From a virus, in the IMG/VR virus record IMGVR_UViG_3300047462_000774, positions 1 to 39,999 of that record: 39,999 bases of DNA; one strand, 5' to 3'. The position numbers and the translations under genes are program-made. The notes below the pieces were generated by a model. The model had not been told where the DNA came from and searched no databases. It worked only from the letters and a program-made list of their open reading frames with translations. This document shows positions 8,503-17,062 of the stretch, piece by piece (positions within the stretch are counted from its first letter, which is position 1; each line of letters opens with the position of its first letter).

Positions 8503-9966
8503 TTACGAGGTAATCGGGGACGTGCTGACGGCATAGAGCGGCTTGAGCAGATTGGCGCCCGAGCCGAAGCGGCGGATCGCGGTCCAGCCGAAGTCGCCCG
8601 GCCGCAGTTTCTCCGTGCTGTAGACCGCCTCGTTGGTTTCCACCGCCGCCTGGTAAAGACGGAAGTAGATGCCGTTGCCGGAGAGGATGAGGTCCTGCCC
8701 TTCCGCCGAAAGCGACTGACCCATCTGCACGCTGGTGCCCTGCACATTGAGCGAGCTGATGATGTCTCGCGTGGACGGTCCGCTGTTGCCGCTGATCGGC
8801 AGGCCCTTCGCTTTCACCTCGAGCGAGGAGAAGAGAATGTCGTAGGTGCCGAGGTTGTTGCTCCGCTTCATGGTGAGGCCCAGGTCGAAGGTCACCTGCA
8901 TGCCTTCCTCCGTATCGAAGAGGTCCAGCGCATTGGCCCGCAGGAAGGTTCCTCCCGTACCGGCGCTGCCGGCACCGGCCAATGCCGAGCCGCCCCTGGT
9001 CGCCGAGACCTCGAAGGTGGTCGTGGTCGGCACGCTCACCACGTACCAGGTGCCATTGATGGCGGTGTCTCCCGACATTCCGGAGATGATCACCCGGTCG
9101 CCCACCGCAAGTCCGTGCGCGGTCGAGCTGGTGACCACGTCAGGGCTCGCCTCGCTGGAGGTGATGGTGCCCGTCGGTACCGTTGTCGCCCACTGGCCGG
9201 TGAACGGCGTGGCGATGACGTTGGCGAGGTTGAGTGGCCAGCCGTAACCCCAGACGCCGCCGCTGGTGTACGCACCATTGCCGGCAATCAGCGTCTGGCC
9301 GGCGGCATCGCTCGACACCTCGAACGTGTTCGCCGTCACTGCCTGCGCATAGCCGTTCACGTTCACCGCGGTGTTGCCCACCACGCCGGAAATCGAGATT
9401 GGATCGCCGTTGGCCAGGCCATGCGCGTTGCTCGTGATCACCGCGGGCGAAGCGTTTGTCGCGCCGGTGATCGTGCCGCTCAGGACCTTCGTATTGATGT
9501 AGGCGAAGCGGTTCGCGTCATTGACCGCAACCCCGTTCGCGCCGATGCAGGTGAACTCGAGAGCGCCGAACGCCGTCTTGTCCGTGGCGAAAGTCATCTC
9601 GGGCAACTTCGTCGGCGCCGCGTTGCGGAAGGTGATGAAGTTGTCGCTCGACTCCGTGAGTGAAACGATGTTGAGCGGAAGCCCCGCGCCGAAGATCGAG
9701 GTGCCCGGGATCTGCGAGGCGTAAAGGGCGATCACTCCAAGCAGCCCGGCGGTGACTTCGCCGTCCTGGGTGCGCATGACCTTGAACGTAATGTCCTTCA
9801 GATTCTTTCCGCTCTTCTTGCCGGCGACGGAAGTCGGAACGTCCCAAGTCTCCTTCTGCGGCATGATGCGGACGTCGTCTTTGGAGTAGATCGTCTGGCT
9901 GTTGAACGTGAGGAAGCACGGGCCTTTGACGGTTGTCGTGCGATCGATGGAAAGAGTGACTGCCAT
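8503..9966 (-). CDS. Major tail-tube-like protein with two inserted beta-domains
   Basis: 487 aa. The N-terminal ~160 residues read like a tail-tube protein of transposable siphophages (FLTFNSQTIYSKDDV near 18-32, then TFRNAAPTKLPEMTF, FTCIGANG), and the C-terminal ~145 return to that fold (GMQVTFDLGLTMKR, YDILFSSLEVKAKG). Two copies of a ~75-residue Gly/Thr-rich beta module (about 164-238 and 266-341) are inserted between. They have the 'AHGL..GD.I.ISG..G' signature of the FCCH-type domain often found in phage proteins. The modules probably project from the tail surface. The ATG has no clear ribosome site (leader CACCTACTACACTT). Confidence 0.65.
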   Translation of the reverse strand: MAVTLSIDRTTTVKGPCFLTFNSQTIYSKDDVRIMPQKETWDVPTSVAGKKSGKNLKDITFKVMRTQDGEVTAGLLGVIALYASQIPGTSIFGAGLPLNIVSLTESSDNFITFRNAAPTKLPEMTFATDKTAFGALEFTCIGANGVAVNDANRFAYINTKVLSGTITGATNASPAVITSNAHGLANGDPISISGVVGNTAVNVNGYAQAVTANTFEVSSDAAGQTLIAGNGAYTSGGVWGYGWPLNLANVIATPFTGQWATTVPTGTITSSEASPDVVTSSTAHGLAVGDRVIISGMSGDTAINGTWYVVSVPTTTTFEVSATRGGSALAGAGSAGTGGTFLRANALDLFDTEEGMQVTFDLGLTMKRSNNLGTYDILFSSLEVKAKGLPISGNSGPSTRDIISSLNVQGTSVQMGQSLSAEGQDLILSGNGIYFRLYQAAVETNEAVYSTEKLRPGDFGWTAIRRFGSGANLLKPLYAVSTSPITS

Positions 9967-9985
9967 AAGTGTAGTAGGTGGGGGT

Positions 9986-10843
9986 TTAGGGTGCGGTGAA
10001 GAGCTGCTGGTCGTTGGGTGCGTTCTGTGGGTTCAGGCCCGACATCCACGCGCGCGCGTAGATGGTTTGTCCTGGTGAAAGTGGAATGCCGAAGGAAGAG
10101 GAACCGTCCTCGTTCATCGCATAACTGCCGTCTTCGTTGCGTCTCGGCGTGCCGTCCTCGTTCAGCAGGATCCCGAAGTTGGGGAGCTGCGCGAGCTGGG
10201 CGTTCGGATTCGCCGGCGACGGGTAACCTTGATTGTTACCAATGCAATACCAGATCGCTGCGCCGAGCGTCGCGCAGGTGAGAATGACGGAGTTCGCGTC
10301 AGCGTCGTAGCTGAAGAGGACCGGCGCGACAGTTCCCTTGTTATAGGCGATGCCGCCGCCGGCGCTGAACTCGATGTGCCAGATGTTGAGTCCGCTGTCC
10401 TCAGTATCGCGGATCCAATCGACGCTGTTGCAGATGAAGCGCTCGTTGATGCCGGCAGGCGCGAACCAGTGAAGCGCGGCCGAGACCAGCATCGCCACGT
10501 TCTGTGCCGTCGGCTGATTGGGATAGAGCGGGTTGGTCGGCGCGCGCCAGACCGCCGAGTTCTCGAGCACCTGGATGACCAGGCGCACCTTGTCGAAGAA
10601 GGGGCCGCGCATGCTGGTACCAGGAATCGGGACCGCCATGTTCGGCTTGGTCGCCTTGAACGTCGCCGGCAGGACGAGGACACCCATGCCGATCGCCTGC
10701 AGGGCCGCGTTGATCTCCGTGACCAGGTCACCGGGATCCGCGGAGATAACCGGAATCATCGTGAAAAACGGATCGGTGGCGATCATCTCATCGCGCGCCT
10801 GGTCCGCGACGACTTTCGGATCGAGCTGGATGGTGTTGCTCAT
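9986..10843 (-). CDS. Tail terminator-like / neck protein with NEDG repeats
   Basis: 285 aa. I start it at the ATG overlapping the previous stop by 4 bases; an ATG three codons earlier is also possible. The N-terminal half (DPKVVADQARDEMIATDPF, then RGPFFDKVRLVIQVLENSAVWRA-type strand/helix) resembles small tail-terminator or joining proteins (Mu gp37 area). The C-terminal half is beta-rich and holds three NEDG units (LLNEDGT, RRNEDGS, AMNEDGS around 235-260), probably a surface loop. It lies between head-tail joining genes and the tail tube. Role is by position and weak resemblance. Confidence 0.5.
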   Translation of the reverse strand: MSNTIQLDPKVVADQARDEMIATDPFFTMIPVISADPGDLVTEINAALQAIGMGVLVLPATFKATKPNMAVPIPGTSMRGPFFDKVRLVIQVLENSAVWRAPTNPLYPNQPTAQNVAMLVSAALHWFAPAGINERFICNSVDWIRDTEDSGLNIWHIEFSAGGGIAYNKGTVAPVLFSYDADANSVILTCATLGAAIWYCIGNNQGYPSPANPNAQLAQLPNFGILLNEDGTPRRNEDGSYAMNEDGSSSFGIPLSPGQTIYARAWMSGLNPQNAPNDQQLFTAP

Positions 10844-11172
10844 GATCTCCATTCCTCCGGGTAAGGCGGCAACTCGACCGTCTGGCCTTTCAGCTTGTGG
10901 CCGCAGTCGTTTAGGAATTGGATCTTCCCGTCGGTGATAAAAGAATGGCAGCGATAGCCTCCTGGCCGGCAATCGCCATGGACCAGAAGCGACGGCGTGA
11001 ACGTCGGTCTTTCGCGGTTGCCGTTGAAGGCCCACTTTGTGGGGCCCGCGGTGTAGATAGCGTGCGGCTCCTCGCAACCTGGACACCAGATGACGAACCC
11101 CAACTGCGTTCCAGGAGCGAGGCCATTGTAGCCCTGCTCGCCGACGACGATCTCATCCATCTTCGAGGTCAT
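10840..11172 (-). CDS. DUF6527-like zinc-binding-type protein
   Basis: 110 aa, ATG in a 4-base overlap. It shows the order WCPGCEEPH, a 'RPTFTPSLLV' strand, RCHSFITDGKIQFLNDCGHKL (aa ~74-94), which I recognise as the pattern of small DUF6527 proteins. Cys and His pairs (CPGC, CH, CGH) could hold one zinc. Such genes turn up among phage structural genes with no known role. Here it sits between two head-tail joining genes. Confidence 0.65.
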   Translation of the reverse strand: MTSKMDEIVVGEQGYNGLAPGTQLGFVIWCPGCEEPHAIYTAGPTKWAFNGNRERPTFTPSLLVHGDCRPGGYRCHSFITDGKIQFLNDCGHKLKGQTVELPPYPEEWRS

Positions 11173-11831
11173 TGCGCTTCTCCCGGTTGAATGCCGCGGG
11201 TGCGCAGGTACGCGCGCAGGCCCGCGGTCGCATATTCCTGGATCGCTTCGGGCGGAGGCAGGATGGTCGGATCGCCTTCCTGGTGAACTCGCGTTACGAG
11301 CCAGAACAGGATCTGGTCCGGAGACAGGCGCGACGCTTCCTTGTTCTTGCTACGCGCCGCCCGGGTACCGGAATACTCGAGGCCCTCGGTCGAGATGATC
11401 GCGATCGGCCGAATGGTGCCGGTCTTGTCGCGGCCCCAAAGCAACTTCGTTCCCTCGGTCCATTCCGGTGCTTGCGTTCCGTACGACGCAGCCCAGCCCG
11501 GAAGCGTGAGATACTTTTTATCGACGGGCTCGATGTCGCCGCCGCGATAGCGTTGACGGAAGCCGCGCTCAGTGAGCGCAACCGTGACCTTGTTGCCTTC
11601 GACTTCGGGTGCGGTGATCGACTGCGCTGCGCGTTCATAGAAGCCGGTGCGCACGGATCCCGGAAGATCCTGCTCGTGCTTCATCTGCCGGCGCTGGATG
11701 TCGCGCAGCCAGCTCATCACGCCGTTGCGCAGGCCGATGCCGGCGCTGAGCGCAGCGCCTCGGCTCGATGCGGCCTGGGCGATTCCCTGGACGACCGGCG
11801 TCGCGTTCTCGGTGAAGGTCAGGGACGTCAC
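11169..11831 (-). CDS. Virion morphogenesis / tail completion-like protein
   Basis: 220 aa. I use the GTG start: GGAGGTGG stands 5 bases ahead, and GTGA overlaps the stop of the upstream gene. The reading frame extends further upstream, but without a site. N-terminal helices are followed by a beta-rich middle (NKVTVALTERGFRQRYRGG) and a C-terminal helix (PPPEAIQEYATAGLRAYL). This architecture and position are like Mu gpG / PF05069-type tail-completion proteins, which join heads and tails. Resemblance is moderate only. Confidence 0.55.
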   Translation of the reverse strand: MTSLTFTENATPVVQGIAQAASSRGAALSAGIGLRNGVMSWLRDIQRRQMKHEQDLPGSVRTGFYERAAQSITAPEVEGNKVTVALTERGFRQRYRGGDIEPVDKKYLTLPGWAASYGTQAPEWTEGTKLLWGRDKTGTIRPIAIISTEGLEYSGTRAARSKNKEASRLSPDQILFWLVTRVHQEGDPTILPPPEAIQEYATAGLRAYLRTRGIQPGEAQ

Positions 11832-12733
11832 GCGGCCACCTCCAGAAACTCGAGGACCGCGTTGCAACGGTTGCGGATCGTGCGGCCGGAATTCGATAGC
11901 GATGAATCGTCATCGAGGACCATCGATCCGCCGGCTTCTACCGCGATACCCGTCAACGACGCAGCCAACGCGGCGATCATCGCCGGCCCGAGTGAAGCCG
12001 TGCTCGAGCTGACGCCCGAATTGAAGCTGACAATTTTCGCCGGCGCGATCTTCTGCTGCGGAGCGATCACGCCAAGCTCGACGGCTTCGTCATAGATCAC
12101 GTCCTCGAGGCCCATGCCCGAGCGGTACTTGAACGGCGGCCACGGCTGGCCGCAATCAGAGATCGCGAGCCAGATCGGATCGCCCTTCTTCGCCACCATG
12201 CGACCGGTCGCTTCTGCGTTAGTAGCGGTGGTTCGGTTGCCGAGGCTGATGCGCGCCTGGTCCCAGATCACGATCCATTCCCGCGGCACCTTGCGATAGC
12301 CGACGCGGACCAGCTCGAACGCCGGCCACGCCGCGAGCACTTCGGGATCCATGCTCTCTCGGTATTGGCCGTAACCGCGGGCCATCGCGAGGTTCGTCTC
12401 GAGCACAAGGCCGATGCGGGAATTGCTGCCGAGGTCCGTGATCGTGCCGGCTTCTTTTTCCGACGGCGCATCGATCTCCAGCTCGGCGATCATGCGCTTC
12501 ATCGCCAGCCGGGCCTCCGCCATGTTGGCTTCGCCCTTGCCCATCTTCACGAGCTGGTTCTGGTACTCCTGCAGCAACTGGGCGCTGAGCGTCTGCGCGC
12601 TGAACATCCCGCGGTGATCGAAGTAAACGCGATCGCGCGCGATCTCCGCAGAGGTCTGGTCCGTCGGACGAATTTCTTTTTCGTCCAGGAACCGGATCGC
12701 CGAGTCGAAGTCGATGGGGCGATCGAAGATCAC
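11828..12733 (-). CDS. F-like minor head protein (head morphogenesis)
   Basis: 301 aa, GTG start in a GTGA overlap with AAAGGAG 8 bases upstream. The region LVLETNLAMARGYGQYRE (about 113-130), followed by EWIVIWDQARISLGNR and then DPIWLAISDCGQPWPPFKYRSGMG (about 185-208), is like the SPP1-gp7/Mu-gpF minor head domain in a shortened form. Such proteins sit near the portal and may help DNA delivery. In Mu the F gene follows the portal; here it is well downstream, after the capsid and connector genes. Confidence 0.55.
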   Translation of the reverse strand: MIFDRPIDFDSAIRFLDEKEIRPTDQTSAEIARDRVYFDHRGMFSAQTLSAQLLQEYQNQLVKMGKGEANMAEARLAMKRMIAELEIDAPSEKEAGTITDLGSNSRIGLVLETNLAMARGYGQYRESMDPEVLAAWPAFELVRVGYRKVPREWIVIWDQARISLGNRTTATNAEATGRMVAKKGDPIWLAISDCGQPWPPFKYRSGMGLEDVIYDEAVELGVIAPQQKIAPAKIVSFNSGVSSSTASLGPAMIAALAASLTGIAVEAGGSMVLDDDSSLSNSGRTIRNRCNAVLEFLEVAA

Positions 12734-13179
12734 GTCGCGCTCCTTTCATCCCGCCGGTTGCGGCGCAGCGCCCGCGACGAGATCGTCGGCGACGGCAGCT
12801 TCGGCGGCGTTACCTCTTCGGAAATAACCGCGGGAATCTCCACGCGAAAATCTCCGCGGGCGACCATCTTCAGGACGTCCATCGCGTCCTTCGCTTCCTG
12901 TTGCCGGGTCTCGGTGAAGAACCGTTTTCCGAGCGGAACCACGTTGCAAAACCGCTGCACGAAGATGCTGAGCGCGGCATCCATCAGCTTGTCCGGAAGT
13001 GTGCCCTCCGGGCCCAGGGGCACGTCATTCGGGACGAAGCCGCGCACGAAGTCCGTCACGCGCTGCAGCGTCGTAGCCACGATCGTGCCGGGCGTCGCCG
13101 ACTGCGCGGAGATCTGCGAGATCTCCGCCGCCGTCATGCGCGACTGCACATCGCTGAGTTGAAGTTGTACCCAGGCCAT
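12730..13179 (-). CDS. gp36-like head-tail connector (DUF1320 type)
   Basis: 149 aa, ATG start. It is mostly helical; the N-terminal part (LSDVQSRMTAAEISQISAQ, then IVATTLQRVTDFVRGFV, LPDKLMDAALSIFVQRFCNV) fits DUF1320/Mu gp36-type head completion proteins of about 140-150 aa. The C-terminal end is basic (SRALRRNRRDER). It directly follows the capsid gene across a hairpin, as gp36 follows the capsid gene in Mu. It probably forms part of the neck between portal and tail. Confidence 0.65.
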   Translation of the reverse strand: MAWVQLQLSDVQSRMTAAEISQISAQSATPGTIVATTLQRVTDFVRGFVPNDVPLGPEGTLPDKLMDAALSIFVQRFCNVVPLGKRFFTETRQQEAKDAMDVLKMVARGDFRVEIPAVISEEVTPPKLPSPTISSRALRRNRRDERSAT

Positions 13180-13185
13180 TCAAGA

Positions 13186-13215
13186 CTGCGCCGGTGAGCA
13201 TCCTCGCCGGCGCAG
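13186..13215 (-). terminator. Hairpin after the capsid gene
   Basis: A perfect 9-bp inverted repeat (CTGCGCCGG / CCGGCGCAG) with a 12-base loop lies between the capsid stop and the next start. There is no U-run, so it is not a classic intrinsic terminator. It could partially stop transcription or protect the 3' end of the abundant capsid message. Confidence 0.5.
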
Positions 13216-13231
13216 GGTTTGAACGTCCTGG

Positions 13232-14251
13232 TTAGGGCGTGCCGGTGTTGGTCTTGATGCGGACCGCCGCCGTCGGGTTCGTCACCAGCGGAAGCGTGAT
13301 CCAATCCATCTTGGCGACCTGGCCGCGACCGTCGGGCCGGGTGTAGGTGCCCGGCTTGAAGAAGCCGGAGAACGGCGCGAACGTCTTCATGAAGGAGGCG
13401 TCCATCCGGTTCGGCGTCGGGTTGCAGGCGAACACCAGGATCTCGTGATCGAGGATGAAGTCGAGCGGGGCGCTCATGCCCGGTGTCGAGTTCGGATTGG
13501 CCGCGACTGTACCGAGCGCGCTGCTGTCCTCCACCATGTCGGCGCACATCAGCTCGGGCGAGCCCATGATCAGGCTCGAGAGCTGGCGCTCGCTCAGCGA
13601 ATACTGACCGAGGCTGCCCTCGGTCGAGTCGCCGACGATGAACTTCGAGCGGATGTTGCTGTTCCGCTTCAGGTCAAGAAACGCCCCGTTGCCCACCGCG
13701 ATGCGGATCGGCAGTCCCGGAGCCGCCAGCTTGATCGTGCGCACGGCCTGGTCGAGACCGTAGTTCGGATCGTTGATCGGGTCGTAGGTCGAAGCGACGG
13801 TACCGCCCGCGGTGTAATCGAGCGCCCACTCATTGGCCGTGGCAACGCCGTTGGTCGCGAGGTTGATCTGCTCAGCCTCGAGATCGAGCGCCGACGCATC
13901 GGAGAGCACGTCGATGCCTTCCATCATCATCCAGGAGACTTCCTGGTCGGTGAAGGCGTCGAACGAGGTGAGGTCGCGCATGGGCAAGTCGAGCGCGTGC
14001 GGGACCAGCTCCTGGTAGACGTCCGTGCCGCCGAAGTTGAGCTGAGTCACCTGACCCTGCACGTTGAACTTGGTGTTCGAGCGGCGGAAGCGGGCCCGCG
14101 CGTCGTAGACCTTGTAGTGGAAGCGCGCGCTTGCCACCTGGCAGAACGGCGCGATGAACATGCCCGTTTTCTTCAGAGTCTTGTGGCTCCGATCCTGGGC
14201 GTACCCGGTCACGAGCGGGCTGCTCGAGATTTGGGCGAGTGTGGATTCCAT
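13232..14251 (-). CDS. Major capsid protein
   Basis: 339 aa, ATG with an A-rich leader but no clear Shine-Dalgarno site. The sequence has the order usual for phage coat proteins of the HK97-fold class: N-terminal 'VTGYAQDRSHKTLKKTGMFI', then the strand-rich FHYKVYDARARFRR region, a LDLPMRDLTSFDAFTDQ helix, and later PLDFILDHEILVFACNP and a C-terminal RIKTNTG. Neighbours on both sides (decoration, connector) support it. It should assemble the shell around the scaffold and be trimmed by the upstream protease, if at all. Confidence 0.8.
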   Translation of the reverse strand: MESTLAQISSSPLVTGYAQDRSHKTLKKTGMFIAPFCQVASARFHYKVYDARARFRRSNTKFNVQGQVTQLNFGGTDVYQELVPHALDLPMRDLTSFDAFTDQEVSWMMMEGIDVLSDASALDLEAEQINLATNGVATANEWALDYTAGGTVASTYDPINDPNYGLDQAVRTIKLAAPGLPIRIAVGNGAFLDLKRNSNIRSKFIVGDSTEGSLGQYSLSERQLSSLIMGSPELMCADMVEDSSALGTVAANPNSTPGMSAPLDFILDHEILVFACNPTPNRMDASFMKTFAPFSGFFKPGTYTRPDGRGQVAKMDWITLPLVTNPTAAVRIKTNTGTP

Positions 14252-14302
14252 GATTTTCTATTCTTTCTTTTGTTGAGAGTTGGTGCGGGTTAGGGGCGCG
14301 GG

Positions 14303-15121
14303 TTAGACCACGAAGCCGTGGGCCTCGAGGATCGCCTTGAGTGCAGCGATGTCGGTCGATTCCGTGCCGCTCGCCGTGAACGTGGACTTGATGTGCTCGA
14401 CGCCGGGCGAGAAGCGCACCAAGGTGACCTGGCCTGCGACGAAGTTTTCCTCCGCGTAGCCGAACCGCCAGTATTGGCCGCCCACCGTCGGGGCGAGATT
14501 GCCCACGAGGCTGCGGAGCTGGCCCGGGTTGCCCACGTTGGCCGTGAACGTGCCACCGCTGGTATACGCGCCGGTGCCGGCGACCGCCGCGCCACCGAGC
14601 GTTGCGCTGATGGTGAAGGTCGTGGCCGAAGGGATCGTCTTGACGAAGAACGTGCCGTTCACCGCGAGGTCACCGAGGACGCCCGCGATCGTCACCACGT
14701 TGCCGACGTCCAGGCCATGCGCCGCCGAGGTCGTGATCACATCAGGCGAGGCGTTGCTCGTGCCGCTGATCGTGCCGTTGACCGGCGTTGCCGCCAGGAT
14801 GACCGGATCGCCGGCGCTGCCGGTGCCCATCATCTTGATCCGGCAGTTCTCGCCCGTGTCCGGGACCTGCAGGACGACGTTGGGCGCGACCGACTGGCCG
14901 CCCGTTCCCTGGGGAAAGTCCAGGATGACGTAAGGCGAAGGGCGCGTGACGCTGTCCGGGAGATACGCGGACGGCGTGCCGTTGTTGTTGCCGATGAAGG
15001 CAACGAACGCCTCGGTCTCGTAGTAGGCGTCGCCGCCGGTGAAGTTTTGATTCGGCCCAGGAGGTAGCGTGAGGTCTCCCTTTTTCGAGTCGGATTGAAG
15101 TACGCTGATTGCGCTGTTCAT
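14303..15121 (-). CDS. Head decoration-like protein with one inserted beta-domain
   Basis: 272 aa, ATG with GAAGGG about 15 bases upstream. Residues 1-115 and 192-272 appear to form one capsid-surface protein (DAYYETEAFVAFI early on, YWRFGYAEENFVAGQV later). Between them at about 116-191 lies a beta module with the signature AAHGLDVGNVVTIAG, the same module found twice in the tail-tube gene. It sits between scaffold and capsid genes, the usual place for decoration proteins (Mu gp33/34 area). The module would be displayed on the head surface. Confidence 0.6.
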   Translation of the reverse strand: MNSAISVLQSDSKKGDLTLPPGPNQNFTGGDAYYETEAFVAFIGNNNGTPSAYLPDSVTRPSPYVILDFPQGTGGQSVAPNVVLQVPDTGENCRIKMMGTGSAGDPVILAATPVNGTISGTSNASPDVITTSAAHGLDVGNVVTIAGVLGDLAVNGTFFVKTIPSATTFTISATLGGAAVAGTGAYTSGGTFTANVGNPGQLRSLVGNLAPTVGGQYWRFGYAEENFVAGQVTLVRFSPGVEHIKSTFTASGTESTDIAALKAILEAHGFVV

Positions 15122-15145
15122 GATGTTCTGTTTTTCCCTTCTGGG

Positions 15146-15661
15146 TTAAGCGGTGGTTTCGGCCTCGATTTCCTCGCTGGCGCGGACCCAAGCCATGCCC
15201 GGGGGCATGTTGGATTCGCTCTGCAGCTTCGCGGCCCGGTTGGAGATAAGCGTCTGCTTCTTAGCCTGCTGGGACTTGTCTCCTTCCGTGCGGTTGTCGA
15301 GCGGCTTCGGCTGGCCGGCCTTGTTCGGATCGTGCAAGGGCGCGCCCTTGCCAGCCTTGGTATCGACCACGGCCATCGCCTCGAGCGCTGCCACTGCGCC
15401 GGCGCGGTTGTCGTAGAGAGCGGTCGCCCAGTATTCGAGCGCCTCTTTCTTCGTGCCGATCCGGTTGGCGAAGTGCTTGAGGTCGTTTTCGACTTGGGCC
15501 TTGCGGGCCTCGTCGCCGGCAGCCGCGCGATTTTGGAGGTCCGAGAGGTCCTCCGCCGTCACGGCGTTGTTGATGCAGTTCTGCACGTGCTCATCCGTCG
15601 AGTTCGCCGGGTCGAGCCCGTGAAACTTGGCGAGCATGTGGAATCCCTTTTCGGTGATCAT
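15146..15661 (-). CDS. Scaffold-like protein
   Basis: 171 aa, ATG start, no strong ribosome site. It is helical, Ala/Lys/Glu-rich and without Trp beyond two residues. The C-terminal segment (KKQTLISNRAAKLQSESNMPP then GMAWVRASEEIEAE, about 134-168) resembles the end of protease-scaffold proteins of Mu-like phages, where such a tail binds the capsid protein. It stands between the I-like protease and the decoration and capsid genes. It probably guides capsid assembly. Confidence 0.5.
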   Translation of the reverse strand: MITEKGFHMLAKFHGLDPANSTDEHVQNCINNAVTAEDLSDLQNRAAAGDEARKAQVENDLKHFANRIGTKKEALEYWATALYDNRAGAVAALEAMAVVDTKAGKGAPLHDPNKAGQPKPLDNRTEGDKSQQAKKQTLISNRAAKLQSESNMPPGMAWVRASEEIEAETTA

Positions 15662-15692
15662 ATGTCGTGTTCTTTCGTTTCGTGTGGGTTGT

Positions 15693-15706
15693 GCCGGTGA
15701 CCCGGC
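15693..15706 (-). other. Short hairpin in protease-scaffold gap
   Basis: GCCGG / CCGGC inverted repeat with a 4-base loop in the 60-base gap upstream of the scaffold gene. It may tune mRNA stability or the ratio of scaffold to protease. Short stems like this can arise by chance. Confidence 0.25.
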
Positions 15707-15721
15707 GGGTTTACTGAAAAT

Positions 15722-17062
15722 TTATTGGTAGTGCCCACCATCGTGGACGTGCGGCCGCGCGATCGCGTCGATGATGCTGCTGAAAAACCCTTTCGCCTTC
15801 GTCTTGGCCAAGTCGGTTTTCGTCGCCGCTCGTGGCTCGGCGGTCCGCGCCGGCAACGGCGGCGGGGTTGGCTTGGCTGCCGCGGGCTCCTCGAGCTTCT
15901 GACTGGCAAAGCGCTGAAGAGCGGCATGCGCTTCTTCATTGCGCGTGTACGGGATGGGGCCCGAAGGGGCGCCGTGAGGAATGGAGATTTTCAGGTCCTC
16001 CTTCGTTGCCGCCTTTTCTTTGCTCCGATCGCGGGATCCGGCACGCGACGCGGCCGCACGGCTGGAGCGCTCATCCTCATCCGCCTTCTTCATTTTAGCG
16101 GACGCGGACGCGAGTCCAGCGCGATCCCCAGGCGTCTTGCGCTGGATGTCGTCGTACTCCTTCGCGTGCTTCAATCCGCGCTGGTGTGCCTCATGGGCAT
16201 CCGCGAGGTGCTCGTCGCGAGTCTTGCCTTTAACTCGGGCGTTGCCCTTCGCTTTGGCCGCAGCCAGGTCTGCCTTCGTCGCGGCCCGTTTCGGCGCGCC
16301 GGCAGCGTTCGATGCCGCGCTCTTCCGCGCGAAATCGTCTGCCTTCGCGAGATGCTTTTCCGCCAGCTCCTGATGCGTCGCCGATTCGGCGGTGCGGCCC
16401 GCGGCAAGATGATCCGATGCCAGCTTGGCGTGAACCGAGGCGAGTCCGCGGTGCCGGGTTTCCCAGCCCTTGAGTGCGCCCTGGCTGTTGCCGGCGTGAT
16501 CGATCATGCCGTGCGTGACGGCGCGCTGGGTGATCTGCGGAACCGGCGTTGGCGTCTCGCTGCGATTACTCAGCGGCTTGATCGTCTTCATGTTCGGATC
16601 GTTCGTGATGCCGACACGGTCCAGGCGCAGAGGCCGGATCGTCTTGTTGTCGATCCACTCGATCTCATCCGGCTTGAACGACGGGGACGGGTAGCGGTAG
16701 TCGCCGCTGGTCACCGCCTTCTCGCCTTCCGGCGTCCAGCGGATCTTCGCGTAGATGCCGTCGGCACGGTTTTGCAGGTCCTCGATCCAGCCGGACGCCT
16801 TGCTGGGCAGCTTGGCATCACCGGAAAAGTGATCGTAGTCGCAGAGAAGGATGCCGGGATCGTCGGTCTTCGCCTTATGGGCTTTGTCAGCCTTGAAGGC
16901 CTCCAGGATCGCGTCGCCGGCCTTGTTATCGACGATCTGCATCAGGCCCGTCGGCTTGTGGGGAAATTCGCCGTAAGGGACGACCTGGTAATAACCGTCC
17001 TCGGGCAGTTTGTAGGTGCCGTCGGCTCCGCGGTTCAAAAGGGGCTTCATCTGGATAGTCAT
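15722..17062 (-). CDS. Mu I-like prohead protease with long helical tail
   Basis: 446 aa. Residues 1-170 match the Mu-type I protease pattern: LLCDYDHFSG (His 78), GWIEDLQNRADGIYAKIRWTPEG-type core (about 91-113), and GDYRYPSPSF at 120-129 (Ser 126 in place of the family's 'YRYISPVF' serine). These fit a Ser/His protease that matures the prohead. The remaining ~270 residues are highly charged, Ala/Lys/Arg-rich and helical, probably the built-in scaffold. The ATG follows a leader without a clear site; an ATG at codon 5 is also possible. Confidence 0.75.
   Translation of the reverse strand: MTIQMKPLLNRGADGTYKLPEDGYYQVVPYGEFPHKPTGLMQIVDNKAGDAILEAFKADKAHKAKTDDPGILLCDYDHFSGDAKLPSKASGWIEDLQNRADGIYAKIRWTPEGEKAVTSGDYRYPSPSFKPDEIEWIDNKTIRPLRLDRVGITNDPNMKTIKPLSNRSETPTPVPQITQRAVTHGMIDHAGNSQGALKGWETRHRGLASVHAKLASDHLAAGRTAESATHQELAEKHLAKADDFARKSAASNAAGAPKRAATKADLAAAKAKGNARVKGKTRDEHLADAHEAHQRGLKHAKEYDDIQRKTPGDRAGLASASAKMKKADEDERSSRAAASRAGSRDRSKEKAATKEDLKISIPHGAPSGPIPYTRNEEAHAALQRFASQKLEEPAAAKPTPPPLPARTAEPRAATKTDLAKTKAKGFFSSIIDAIARPHVHDGGHYQ

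Noticed and set aside
7957-9663. 568-aa plus-strand open frame across the tail genes
   Set aside because: High GC gives long antisense frames here. It is Arg-rich, has no domain sense and covers clear tail genes on the other strand.
13186-13215. Classic intrinsic terminator
   Set aside because: The stem is good, but no U-run follows on the minus-strand reading, so I only call it a hairpin with possible terminator effect.
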